Assembly: GCF_026016465.1 (NCBI RefSeq)
Contig: NZ_CP100390.1
Span: forward strand, 3,595,001 to 3,659,000
Source of the DNA: Alkalimarinus alittae
GTDB taxonomy: Bacteria > Pseudomonadota > Gammaproteobacteria > Pseudomonadales > Oleiphilaceae
Reading direction: 5' to 3'
DNA length: 64,000 nucleotides
Below, piece by piece: positions 8,885-16,855 of the stretch (position 1 is its first letter; each line of letters opens with the position of its first letter). The notes beneath the pieces are model-generated. The model had not been told where the DNA came from. It did not search any database and saw only the letters and a list, made by a program, of their open reading frames with translations. Position numbers and translations under genes: made by a program.

Positions 8885-9709
8885 ATGCGATTTCTCCACC
8901 GTTTCACATTAACCGCCACGCTTTTATTGTTAGGTGCCTGCGCGTCAACGCCAGACCCTGAACTAACTGAAAAAGAATATTATGACGAAGCGAAAGCGGC
9001 TATCGACGCCAAAAACTTCTCGCTAGCAACAAAAAATTTAGAAGCACTCGAAACACGCTATCCTTTTGGGCGTTATGCAGAGCAGGCACAACTTGACCTT
9101 ATTTACGCCCGCTACAACAACATCAACCTCGAAGGCGCTAGAGCCGCTGCAGACCGTTTTATTCGTCTCCACCCTCAAAGCCCGCATGCAGATTATGCCT
9201 ATTACATTAGAGGCATCGCCTCTTATAATTTAGACATTGGTTTAGCGTCTCAGTATTTCCCTGCAGTTGATGTCACATCACGCGATCCTGGTGAGATGAG
9301 AAGAGCTTTTGATGATTTTTCACAACTCTTAACCCGTTACCCCAATAGCAATTATGCAGCCGATGCGGAGCAACGCATGGTCGAAATTAGAAATCGCTTA
9401 TCAGAATACGAATTACATGCTGCGCGCTATTACCTAAAACGAGAGGCCTATATCGCCGCCGCTAACCGAGCAAGCCATATCGTAAAAAACTTCCCAAACA
9501 CATCTGCAGTTGAGCCCGCTCTCACTATTATGGTGGAGACATATCGATTATTAGGTATGAGTAGCCAAGCCGATGATGCGTTGGATGTTTTAGCAGCAAA
9601 CTTCCCTGATAGTGAATCTTTTGATAAGTCTATGAGGTTTAAACCTAGTGAAATTCAGAAACAGCAACGCTCTTTACTCGGCGTAGTAACCTTTGGTTTA
9701 TTTGAATAG
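8885..9709 (+). CDS. bamD: Outer membrane assembly lipoprotein BamD
   Basis: Essential lipoprotein of the BAM complex, which inserts beta-barrel proteins into the outer membrane; it binds BamA and substrate signals through its TPR repeats. A lipoprotein signal peptide ends in the lipobox LGAC with the acylated Cys19. About five TPR-like helical repeats follow, beginning TEKEYYDEAKAAIDAKN and including the conserved ETRYPFGRYAEQAQ. The 274 residues agree with BamD of pseudomonads. The ribosome binding site is poor, and a hairpin lies in the probable leader. The gene is monocistronic and ends at a strong hairpin shared with nadE. Confidence 0.96.
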   Translation: MRFLHRFTLTATLLLLGACASTPDPELTEKEYYDEAKAAIDAKNFSLATKNLEALETRYPFGRYAEQAQLDLIYARYNNINLEGARAAADRFIRLHPQSPHADYAYYIRGIASYNLDIGLASQYFPAVDVTSRDPGEMRRAFDDFSQLLTRYPNSNYAADAEQRMVEIRNRLSEYELHAARYYLKREAYIAAANRASHIVKNFPNTSAVEPALTIMVETYRLLGMSSQADDALDVLAANFPDSESFDKSMRFKPSEIQKQQRSLLGVVTFGLFE

Positions 9710-9717
9710 AAAACCGA

Positions 9718-9749
9718 TTGGCTGAGAGCGCTTTAACGCTCTCAGCCAA
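9718..9749. terminator. Strong hairpin between convergent bamD and nadE
   Basis: A perfect 13-bp stem (TTGGCTGAGAGCG with its complement) around the 6-nt loop CTTTAA. There is no good T-run on the plus strand and only a weak one on the minus strand, so it may work as a bidirectional terminator or as an RNA 3'-end stabiliser. Confidence 0.7.
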
Positions 9750-9755
9750 GGCAGA

Positions 9756-11384
9756 TTACTCCCCCGCTTTCCAGCCCGATGTAATCGGGTAACGCCGGTC
9801 TTTACCAAACCCCCTTTCAGTAATACGCACACCAATAGGTGCCTGCCTTCGTTTATACTCATTCACATCAACTAAGCGTATAACCCGCTCTACAATACTG
9901 CGTTCGTACCCTTCAGCAACAATCGCATGCGCGCTGTAATCACACTCGACATATAAATATAGAATATGGTCTAACTCATCGTAGGGGGGCAAGCTATCCT
10001 GATCTTTTTGATCGGGGGCCAGCTCAGCAGATGGTGGTCGCTCAATAACACGCTCAGGAATAACAGGTGAAATAGTATTTCGATAGCGCGATAACTTATA
10101 CACTAAAGTTTTGGGTACATCTTTAAGCACATCAAAACCACCTGCCATATCACCGTATAACGTTGAATACCCCACAGCAATTTCACTTTTATTACCTGTT
10201 GTCAGCACCAGTGAACCAAACTTGTTTGATAGACTCATTAACAGAACCCCTCTGCAACGCGCCTGTAAATTCTCTTCTGTTGTATCGGGCGCCAAACCAC
10301 TAAATGGCTCGCTTAGGGTTTTCATAAATGCATTATACATAGGCTCAATAGAATACACGTCGTACTTGACACCCAACGCAACGGCCTCAGCTTCAGCGTC
10401 TTCAATGCTCATGCTAGAAGTGTATTTAAAGGGCATCATGACGGCATGAGCTCTCTCTTTACCTATAGCATCGACAGCAATTGCCAGTGTTAGTGCCGAA
10501 TCAATGCCGCCCGAGAGCCCTAACACAATCGACTTAAATCCATTTTTATTCACGTAATCTCTAACGCCTAACACGAGCGCATTATAAACTCTCGCTTCTG
10601 ACGAAAGCTCTGGATGAAGCGTCTGAGGAATAGGCCTGCACGCTGCTTCGCAATTAAAATCTACCGGATACAAACCCGCTTGATACTCTGGCGCATTGAC
10701 AACACACTGACCATCAAGATCAACGACCATTGAGCCACCATCAAACACAAGCTCGTCTTGCCCTCCCATTAAATTGACATAGACAATCGGTATTCTGTGC
10801 TCAGACGCCTGTCGGAAAAGTAACGCTTTGCGCTGTCCAAGTTTGTTTTCGTGAAAAGGCGAGGCATTTAAATTAAGGATTAGATCAACATTCTCTGCCG
10901 CAAGCTGTTTTATAGGGGCTTCATGCCAAATATCTTCACAAACAGTTAAGCCAATTTTTAACCCCCTAAATTGAACAACACTCGGCTCATGCCCTGTTTC
11001 AAAGTAACGCTTTTCATCAAAAACTTGATAATTCGGTAAGAACTGCTTTCGATAAAGCTGAACAACCTCCCCGTCAGCAATAAACGCCGCCATATTAAAT
11101 AGCTGCCCATCATCCCTCCAAGGATAACCAATAACAACCGCAATTCCTTTAGCTGCCTGCTTAACATCTTCGACTGCCCGCTCTATCCGGAGCTGCAAAC
11201 TAGGTCTTAACAAAAGGTCTTCTGGCGGATAACCCGTTAAGGTTAGCTCAGGGAAAACAATAATATCGGCCTGATGTATCTGGCTAGCCTGCTCGATAGC
11301 CTCAACCGCCTTTGAGGTATTGCCGGGAATATCCCCCACAAGAAAATCAAGCTGAGCCATTACTACACGTAACTGATCGGACAT
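9756..11384 (-). CDS. nadE: Glutamine-dependent NAD+ synthetase
   Basis: Catalyses the last step of NAD synthesis, amidation of deamido-NAD with ammonia released from glutamine. The N-terminal nitrilase-type glutaminase domain has the Glu46 (FPELTLTGYPPEDLL), Lys113 (YRKQFLPN) and Cys149 (TVCEDIWHE) triad. The C-terminal synthetase domain has the P-loop-like SGGIDSALT. At 542 residues it is complete. ATG at 11384 is chosen over an in-frame GTG at 11396, which would add four residues and has no better ribosome binding site. It is convergent with bamD and divergent from pilS; a perfect 21-bp inverted repeat lies about 48 bp upstream of its start. Confidence 0.95.
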   Translation of the reverse strand: MSDQLRVVMAQLDFLVGDIPGNTSKAVEAIEQASQIHQADIIVFPELTLTGYPPEDLLLRPSLQLRIERAVEDVKQAAKGIAVVIGYPWRDDGQLFNMAAFIADGEVVQLYRKQFLPNYQVFDEKRYFETGHEPSVVQFRGLKIGLTVCEDIWHEAPIKQLAAENVDLILNLNASPFHENKLGQRKALLFRQASEHRIPIVYVNLMGGQDELVFDGGSMVVDLDGQCVVNAPEYQAGLYPVDFNCEAACRPIPQTLHPELSSEARVYNALVLGVRDYVNKNGFKSIVLGLSGGIDSALTLAIAVDAIGKERAHAVMMPFKYTSSMSIEDAEAEAVALGVKYDVYSIEPMYNAFMKTLSEPFSGLAPDTTEENLQARCRGVLLMSLSNKFGSLVLTTGNKSEIAVGYSTLYGDMAGGFDVLKDVPKTLVYKLSRYRNTISPVIPERVIERPPSAELAPDQKDQDSLPPYDELDHILYLYVECDYSAHAIVAEGYERSIVERVIRLVDVNEYKRRQAPIGVRITERGFGKDRRYPITSGWKAGE

Positions 11385-11421
11385 AGATAACCACACACTG
11401 CTGTCACAAATTTGATAATAA

Positions 11422-11442
11422 TCTCACAGACTCTCTGTGAGA
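11422..11442. promoter_or_regulatory. Perfect inverted repeat between nadE and pilS (candidate operator)
   Basis: Nine-base arms TCTCACAGA and TCTGTGAGA flank the centre CTC with no mismatch. It lies in the 141-bp divergent promoter region, 38 to 58 bp before the nadE start codon and about 84 bp before pilS. Function is inferred from symmetry and position. Confidence 0.4.
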
Positions 11443-11525
11443 CAAGTAATGAGGTATTATACTGAATCTAACACATTGGAACGACTAGATTAATCATTTC
11501 AGTACGAAATCACCTGGAGTCAGGA

Positions 11526-13181
11526 TTGGAGCATTCAGCACAAAGCCTTCGGCTTTTCCGTTTTTACAATCACTACCGAATTGTTGTGGGCTTGATTTTA
11601 GTCGGCGCAGTGTTTTTTAACATATCGTTCATCGACCCTGCACAGCAAAGATCGGCGCTCTATCAAATCACGGCTATTTGTTACTTATCGATCAATGTTT
11701 TTACAGCGTTTATTCTGCTTGCGGGCTTTCAGGCAAACTCAAAACATATCATCACAGCCATTATCTTCGACATTATTATATTGCATATTCTTATGTACGC
11801 GAGCAACGGGGTCCAGACAGGACTGGGCAACCTCGTAGTCATCAGCGTTGCGGCGGGTAACATTCTTATTCGAGGGAGGATTGGGACCCTATTCGCGGCA
11901 CTGGCAGCCTTAGCCTCGCTGGGCATAGAGCTAAACCAAGTATTTAATTACGATGACAAGGTTGACGGTGTGGTGCGGGCAGGACTGCTCGGCATTATCT
12001 ATTTTGCCGCTGCCTTTTTACTCCAAAATATTTCCACACGAATTAGCCAAAGTGAAGAACTGGCTCAGGTACGAGCAAAAAACATTGTCGAACTTGAAAA
12101 GCTCAACCATCAAATCATACAGCGAATGCAAACAGGCATCGTCGTGACAGACGAATTTGGGAATGTCAGGCTTCTCAACCAAGCCGCACTCTCTCTACTC
12201 AATGTGGATGACGAACGAAAACTACCTGCCCCCTTAAAACAACGGCAGGATTTGTGGCGAGCGAACCCTAATATCCGGACGGAACCCTTCCAAACATCCG
12301 CCTCAGGCACAATGTTACAAGCCAACTTCACTCAACTTAAAAAAGATACAGGGTCTGGCATACTGATATTTATCGAAGATACCAGTAAAATATCTCAGCA
12401 AGCACAACAAATGAAATTGGCCTCTCTAGGGCGCCTTACCGCCGGTATTGCGCACGAAATTCGAAACCCATTAGGGGCCATCAGCCATGCGGCGCAATTG
12501 TTAGCGGAATCTGAGTCATTGTCTTCTGCCGACTCACGCATGACCGACATCATCCAGCGTCACTCAGGCAGAGTAAACGGCATTGTTGAAAGTATTCTTC
12601 AGCTTTCAAGGCGTAAGCAACCAGAAGCCATTGAGAACAATATCAATGAATGGCTGATCAAGTTCTTTCAGGACTATACGCTTTCGCACAGCCCCACCCC
12701 TGAAATAACACTAAAATTAAAAGAGGAGTCGCCGATCGCTCGCTTTGACCCCTCTCAAATAGAGCAAGTGGTCACCAACCTTGTTGATAATGGCCTGCGC
12801 TATAGTGAAAAGGTAACTGGAAAACCAACGCTCACCGTTTGTAGTGGCATCAATGAGCGAAATGGCCTAGCATTTATTGATATTATTGACCAAGGCCACG
12901 GCGTAAGTGAAGAGGACATCGAACATCTTTTTGAGCCTTTCTTTACAACAGAAAGCAGCGGGACAGGTCTAGGCCTTTATCTCTCAAGAGAATTGTGTGA
13001 GAGCAATCAAGCACAACTCAATTATTATTCTAATAATCAATCGACACGCTATAAAACAAATCAAGACACCCAGAATAAAGATGAGCGTAAAACAAGCGAA
13101 AGCGAAGAACATCAAGGCGAACAGAACAGTCCAGACAGCCGATTTCGCATCACCTTCGCACACCATAAACGAATTATTTAG
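11526..13181 (+). CDS. pilS: Type IV pilus sensor histidine kinase PilS
   Basis: Membrane kinase of the PilS/PilR pair that controls sigma-54-dependent pilin transcription; in Pseudomonas it senses pilin in the inner membrane. About six hydrophobic segments occupy residues 15 to 165, then a PAS-like region (about 195 to 290), a HisKA domain with phospho-acceptor His310 (GIAHEIRNPLGA), and a HATPase domain with the N box (NLVDNGLRY) and G boxes (DQGHGVS, GTGLGLY). The TTG start at 11526 has GGAG nine nt upstream. Unusually, about 35 extra Asn/Gln/Glu/Lys-rich residues sit between the last G box and the closing strand RFRITFAHH. It is followed by pilR after 12 nt. Confidence 0.93.
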   Translation: MEHSAQSLRLFRFYNHYRIVVGLILVGAVFFNISFIDPAQQRSALYQITAICYLSINVFTAFILLAGFQANSKHIITAIIFDIIILHILMYASNGVQTGLGNLVVISVAAGNILIRGRIGTLFAALAALASLGIELNQVFNYDDKVDGVVRAGLLGIIYFAAAFLLQNISTRISQSEELAQVRAKNIVELEKLNHQIIQRMQTGIVVTDEFGNVRLLNQAALSLLNVDDERKLPAPLKQRQDLWRANPNIRTEPFQTSASGTMLQANFTQLKKDTGSGILIFIEDTSKISQQAQQMKLASLGRLTAGIAHEIRNPLGAISHAAQLLAESESLSSADSRMTDIIQRHSGRVNGIVESILQLSRRKQPEAIENNINEWLIKFFQDYTLSHSPTPEITLKLKEESPIARFDPSQIEQVVTNLVDNGLRYSEKVTGKPTLTVCSGINERNGLAFIDIIDQGHGVSEEDIEHLFEPFFTTESSGTGLGLYLSRELCESNQAQLNYYSNNQSTRYKTNQDTQNKDERKTSESEEHQGEQNSPDSRFRITFAHHKRII

Positions 13182-13193
13182 TGACCAAACATA

Positions 13194-14555
13194 ATGACCA
13201 TTAAAACAGCCCTTATTGTTGATGACGAACCGGACATTAGAGAATTGTTAGAGATTACTCTAATGAGAATGGGAATAGATACTTGTAGCGCAGAGAATAT
13301 AACCAAGGCGAAGGCATTGTTAGAGACTCAAGAGTTTAACCTCTGCCTTACAGATATGAACCTACCTGATGGCAACGGCATTGATCTGGTTTGTCATATA
13401 CAGCAGTACTTCCCTCAAATTCCGGTAGCTGTCATTACCGCTTACGGCAGCGTAGAAACAGCCATTACTTCACTAAAATCTGGGGCATTTGATTTTGTAT
13501 CAAAACCAGTCGACCTAGCCAGACTACGTGAACTTGTCAGTTCAGCACTTAAACTAACCGAAGAGAAAAAAGTAAGTAAAGAAGCTGTAGAAACAGGAAA
13601 CCTTTTGCTAGGCGAATCACCAGAAATGGAGCGCCTACGAAAGCAAATTCGCAAACTAGCACGCAGCCAAGCACCGGTTTATATCAGCGGGGAATCAGGC
13701 AGCGGAAAAGAACTCGTTGCACGAATGATGCACCTTCAGGGACCTCGATCAGAAGCACCGTTTGTACCGGTAAACTGCGGAGCCATTCCAAGCGAGCTAA
13801 TGGAGAGTGAGTTTTTCGGTCACAAAAAAGGCAGTTTTAGTGGGGCAGTAGAGAACAAAGAAGGGCTATTTCAGGCTGCCAATGGTGGAACCTTGTTTCT
13901 AGATGAGGTCGCCGACCTTCCCATAGGTATGCAAGTCAAGTTACTCAGAGCCATACAAGAAAAAGCCGTGCGCCCAGTTGGGGAGCAAAAAGAAGTCTCT
14001 GTGGATGTTCGCATTCTTAGCGCCACTCACAAAAACTTGGCAGAACTGGTTGAAACTGGAGAGTTTCGACAAGACCTTTACTACCGAATCAATGTCATCG
14101 AGTTGGATGTGCCTAAGCTTCGAGAGCGTAAGAGCGATATCCCCTTGCTTGCAAACCACATATTGCAGCGCATAGCCGAAGAGTGTGATATCTTTGATGC
14201 CAAAATAAGTGATGACGCCATGAGTAGCCTTAAAGAGTATCACTTTCCTGGCAATGTGCGAGAACTCGAAAACATTATCGAGCGCGCCTTTACACTGTGC
14301 GAGAATGATGTAATCGAAACCAGCGATCTACAACTAAGACCTGCCAGCAAGCCTGATGGCGCGATGGAGTTTTCAGAGAATTCAGTACAGCGAAGTGAAG
14401 ACACCTCCTTAGAAGATTTCTTAGAAGGCATAGAAAGAAAAACCATAGAACAAGCGCTCGAAGAGACTCGTTGGAACAAAACCGCTGCGGCCAAAAAGCT
14501 GGGTATTACATTTAGAGCGCTGCGGTATCGTTTGAAGAAGTTAGATATGGAGTAG
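13194..14555 (+). CDS. pilR: Sigma-54-dependent response regulator PilR
   Basis: NtrC-type activator of pilA and related pilus genes. The receiver domain has Asp10/Asp11 and phosphorylation site Asp54 (LTDMNLPDG). The AAA+ sigma-54 interaction domain has Walker A GESGSGKE at 166-173 and the sigma-54 contact loop GSFSGA at 213-218, in which the usual GAFTGA reads Ser at positions 2 and 4. The C-terminal Fis-type helix-turn-helix is near residues 430 to 450 (NKTAAAKKLGITFRALRYR). The 453 residues match Pseudomonas PilR. It forms an operon with pilS and is convergent with thiO only 9 bp away, leaving no room for a separate terminator. Confidence 0.95.
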   Translation: MTIKTALIVDDEPDIRELLEITLMRMGIDTCSAENITKAKALLETQEFNLCLTDMNLPDGNGIDLVCHIQQYFPQIPVAVITAYGSVETAITSLKSGAFDFVSKPVDLARLRELVSSALKLTEEKKVSKEAVETGNLLLGESPEMERLRKQIRKLARSQAPVYISGESGSGKELVARMMHLQGPRSEAPFVPVNCGAIPSELMESEFFGHKKGSFSGAVENKEGLFQAANGGTLFLDEVADLPIGMQVKLLRAIQEKAVRPVGEQKEVSVDVRILSATHKNLAELVETGEFRQDLYYRINVIELDVPKLRERKSDIPLLANHILQRIAEECDIFDAKISDDAMSSLKEYHFPGNVRELENIIERAFTLCENDVIETSDLQLRPASKPDGAMEFSENSVQRSEDTSLEDFLEGIERKTIEQALEETRWNKTAAAKKLGITFRALRYRLKKLDME

Positions 14556-14564
14556 ATTAACGCC

Positions 14565-15671
14565 CTAAGCCACCTCGGGTTTTAATATTCGATTTTTAAG
14601 TGCATAAGGCTCTGGGTTAACAGGGCTTTCTTGCTCTAACAGTAAAGAAGTCATAACCCTTACCGCTGCAGGCGCTAGCACTAGGCCGTTTCTAAAATGG
14701 CCGGCGTTCACATATAAATTCTTAATCTCAGGCACCGCACCAATAAACGGAATACCTTCAGGGGCGCCAGGTCGTAACCCTGCCCAATGGTGCTCGATTT
14801 GCGCGCCCGCCAACGCAGGGAACATATCAATAGCAGTATCTGCGAGCTGCTGCTTTGCTTTACCCGTCGTTTGTTTATCAAACCCGACATACTCCAACGT
14901 ACTCCCTGCTAGCACTCGGCCATCTCTTCGAGGAATGACGTATTTTCCATCGCTCAGTACAACACGATTCACAATACCGGGCTTTGCATTAAATAAAATC
15001 ATCTGACCTCTGACAGGCTCGACCGGTAACGATACCCCCACCGCCTCCAGCAGATTGCCCGACCATGCGCCCGCCGTTACAACCACATTATCTGCGTTGA
15101 TAACGTTATCTTTAACAATGACGCCTGTCACAACACCAGACTCGACGGTTAGGCTAGATACAGCAGCCTCTTCAATAATCGTGACTAACGGTTCACTCTT
15201 GATACTTTTATAAAGCGCCTGCACGAGTCGAGGATTACGAATACTGCCCACTTGCGGCATCCAAAGGGCATCATGAACCCCTTCCCGAAGGTTTGGTTCG
15301 AGCTTATATATTTCATTTTTTTCAATCAACGCCGCCCAGTTATTATGCGCCGCCGCCCACTCGAGCGCCTCGGTTTGATCTTCAATAGAGAGCATCATTA
15401 AACCATGGCGAGTAAGTTCTGGGTCAATACCACTTTCTGCCTCGAGTGACTCTGCCAGATTGCTGTAATAACCCTGAGACCAAGCCGCAAGTGCGGTTAC
15501 TGGTTCAGAATAACGCCAAGGATAAAGTGGCGATACAATCCCGCCGCCCGCCCAGCTAGCTTCTTTACCGCAAAGACCTTTATCGATCAGCGTCACTTCA
15601 ACGCCTGCTTGCGCAAGCTCTCTCGCTTGCATCATGCCAATGGCGCCAGCGCCGATTATGATTGTTTTCAT
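14565..15671 (-). CDS. thiO: Glycine oxidase ThiO (FAD-dependent)
   Basis: DAO-family flavoenzyme that oxidises glycine to iminoglycine for the thiazole part of thiamine in aerobic bacteria. The N-terminal Rossmann motif is visible (IIIGAGAIGMMQARELA), as are GKEASWAGGG just downstream and the C-terminal FAD/active-site region (HWAGLRPGAPEGIPFIG, NAGHFRNGLVLAPA). At 368 residues it is complete. Its position next to pilSR and the minor pilins is the same as in Pseudomonas, where the neighbour of pilR is also thiO. A role as another amine or D-amino acid oxidase cannot be excluded from sequence alone. Confidence 0.9.
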   Translation of the reverse strand: MKTIIIGAGAIGMMQARELAQAGVEVTLIDKGLCGKEASWAGGGIVSPLYPWRYSEPVTALAAWSQGYYSNLAESLEAESGIDPELTRHGLMMLSIEDQTEALEWAAAHNNWAALIEKNEIYKLEPNLREGVHDALWMPQVGSIRNPRLVQALYKSIKSEPLVTIIEEAAVSSLTVESGVVTGVIVKDNVINADNVVVTAGAWSGNLLEAVGVSLPVEPVRGQMILFNAKPGIVNRVVLSDGKYVIPRRDGRVLAGSTLEYVGFDKQTTGKAKQQLADTAIDMFPALAGAQIEHHWAGLRPGAPEGIPFIGAVPEIKNLYVNAGHFRNGLVLAPAAVRVMTSLLLEQESPVNPEPYALKNRILKPEVA

Positions 15672-15726
15672 TAGTACTCTTTTTGAAGAATTTTCACATT
15701 AAAAACCAAAAAACTAGTGTGTGGTG

Positions 15727-15755
15727 TTGAAAGGCATTTCTTATTTTATGATAAT
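15727..15755 (+). promoter_or_regulatory. Strong sigma-70 promoter for fimT
   Basis: TTGAAA (15727-15732), a 17-nt spacer, then GATAAT (15750-15755). Both hexamers match 5 of 6 consensus positions. The predicted transcription start near 15762 is about 50 nt ahead of the fimT start codon. Confidence 0.7.
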
Positions 15756-15814
15756 AAAGTCATTGCCAATGGATGGCAAAACTTAGCTACATTCACATAA
15801 TCAAGGAAGATATT

Positions 15815-16372
15815 ATGAATTGTCGTGGACTTTCATTAATAGAAGTTTTAATCACTCTCGCAATAATCACCCTATTAACAGGGCTTGGTATTGCAAACTT
15901 TTCTAGTTCAATTAATCAAACCCAAGTTGACGCTCAACTGCTCTCCTTAAGACAGCTTTTTTCAGCATCTCGTCAAAAAGCAATAGATACTCAAGACTAT
16001 ATAACCGTCTGTCCCTCAGATGACTCAGTCAATTGCAGCTATCAGTGGGAGCAGCCAATAATTGCGTTTTCAGATCGAAACAAAAACGCGATGGTCGACC
16101 ATGACGAAACGATTTGGATAACATCTAAGCTATTCAATATAACCCAACCTCTAGCAAAAAAACCATCTAACAAACCCTATTTTCGATATAGCCCCGAAGG
16201 GTATACTCAAGGAAGTCCAGGCAACATTCAGTTTTGTGGGGCTAACCAGCAGGCGAATACAGCAAGAAAATTTACGCTCAGTATGGCAGGTCGTACCAGG
16301 CTATCATCTGATAAAAACAAGGATGGCATTCATGAAGACAGTCGAGGTATTAAGCTCAACTGTCCAAATTAA
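15815..16372 (+). CDS. fimT: Type IV pilus pseudopilin, GspH/FimT family (FimT-like)
   Basis: Minor pilin or pseudopilin expected in the inner membrane and at the pilus base or tip. After a short leader, RG is cut before LSLIEVLITLAIITLL, giving Leu at +1 and the required Glu at +5, followed by the single hydrophobic helix. The GspH/FimT globular domain has the family pattern of a Cys-flanked loop (CPSDDSVNC) and the acidic turn DRNKNAMVDHDE, with a second DKNKDGIHED loop near the end; such loops may bind calcium. The ATG at 15815 is chosen for its ribosome binding site (AAGGAAGA) and because an earlier start would give an over-long leader. It is transcribed alone, opposite to the rest of the cluster; its stop lies 1 bp from the pilE stop. 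Confidence 0.88.
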   Translation: MNCRGLSLIEVLITLAIITLLTGLGIANFSSSINQTQVDAQLLSLRQLFSASRQKAIDTQDYITVCPSDDSVNCSYQWEQPIIAFSDRNKNAMVDHDETIWITSKLFNITQPLAKKPSNKPYFRYSPEGYTQGSPGNIQFCGANQQANTARKFTLSMAGRTRLSSDKNKDGIHEDSRGIKLNCPN

Positions 16373-16373
16373 C

Positions 16374-16793
16374 TTACCAACAGTTGTTGGTAGTAGGAGT
16401 TTTACTACCCGCTTGATTAAGCGTCAAGGTTCCGCACTTATCGCTCAACTGAGGCCCAACGGGTGTTGCCGTTAATGTATAGCTAGTAGCGGTGACAGCC
16501 AACGTTAGGTTATAAAAGGTAGCACTTCCTTCAAACGGTGTTTTTGTATGCGCAAATACCGTATTCAAAGGTGCCCCGCTGTTGCCACCTGAGCCAGTGC
16601 CTGCATAGGTGTAATTAATGCTATAGAATCGTTCGAGTGCTTGAGCGAGCTGAAGTAAAGCCGACTTGGCATCAGCTCTGCGAGCCTCTTGAATACTATT
16701 GGTATAAGCAGGGTATGCAACCGCAGCCAGAATACCAATGATTGCAACCACAATAACCAACTCTATCAGAGTAAAGCCTCTATCTTTTTTCAT
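16374..16793 (-). CDS. pilE: Type IV pilus minor pilin PilE
   Basis: Minor pilin that joins the pilus tip or priming complex with FimU, PilV, PilW and PilX. A short leader ends in RG before FTLIELVIVVAIIGILAAVAYPAY, with Phe at +1 and Glu at +5, a textbook class III signal. The globular part contains two Cys near the C-terminus (CGTLTLNQAG and the penultimate Cys), which probably form the D-region disulfide. At 139 residues it is close to Pseudomonas PilE. A good ribosome binding site (AAGGAG) precedes the start. It is the last gene of the minor pilin operon, 62 nt after pilY1. Confidence 0.9.
   Translation of the reverse strand: MKKDRGFTLIELVIVVAIIGILAAVAYPAYTNSIQEARRADAKSALLQLAQALERFYSINYTYAGTGSGGNSGAPLNTVFAHTKTPFEGSATFYNLTLAVTATSYTLTATPVGPQLSDKCGTLTLNQAGSKTPTTNNCW
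16375..16392. terminator. Palindrome at the convergent fimT/pilE ends (possible terminator stem)
   Basis: Perfect 8-bp arms TACCAACA and TGTTGGTA around GT overlap the pilE stop codon and begin 3 bp after the fimT stop. There is no T-run on either side. It is the only hairpin near both 3' ends, so a terminator role is possible but weakly supported. Confidence 0.35.
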
Positions 16794-16855
16794 TTCTAAT
16801 AATTCTCCTTTTACTGAAGACTATCACCTTAGACAGCCTTCAGTGCCTTTATAGG

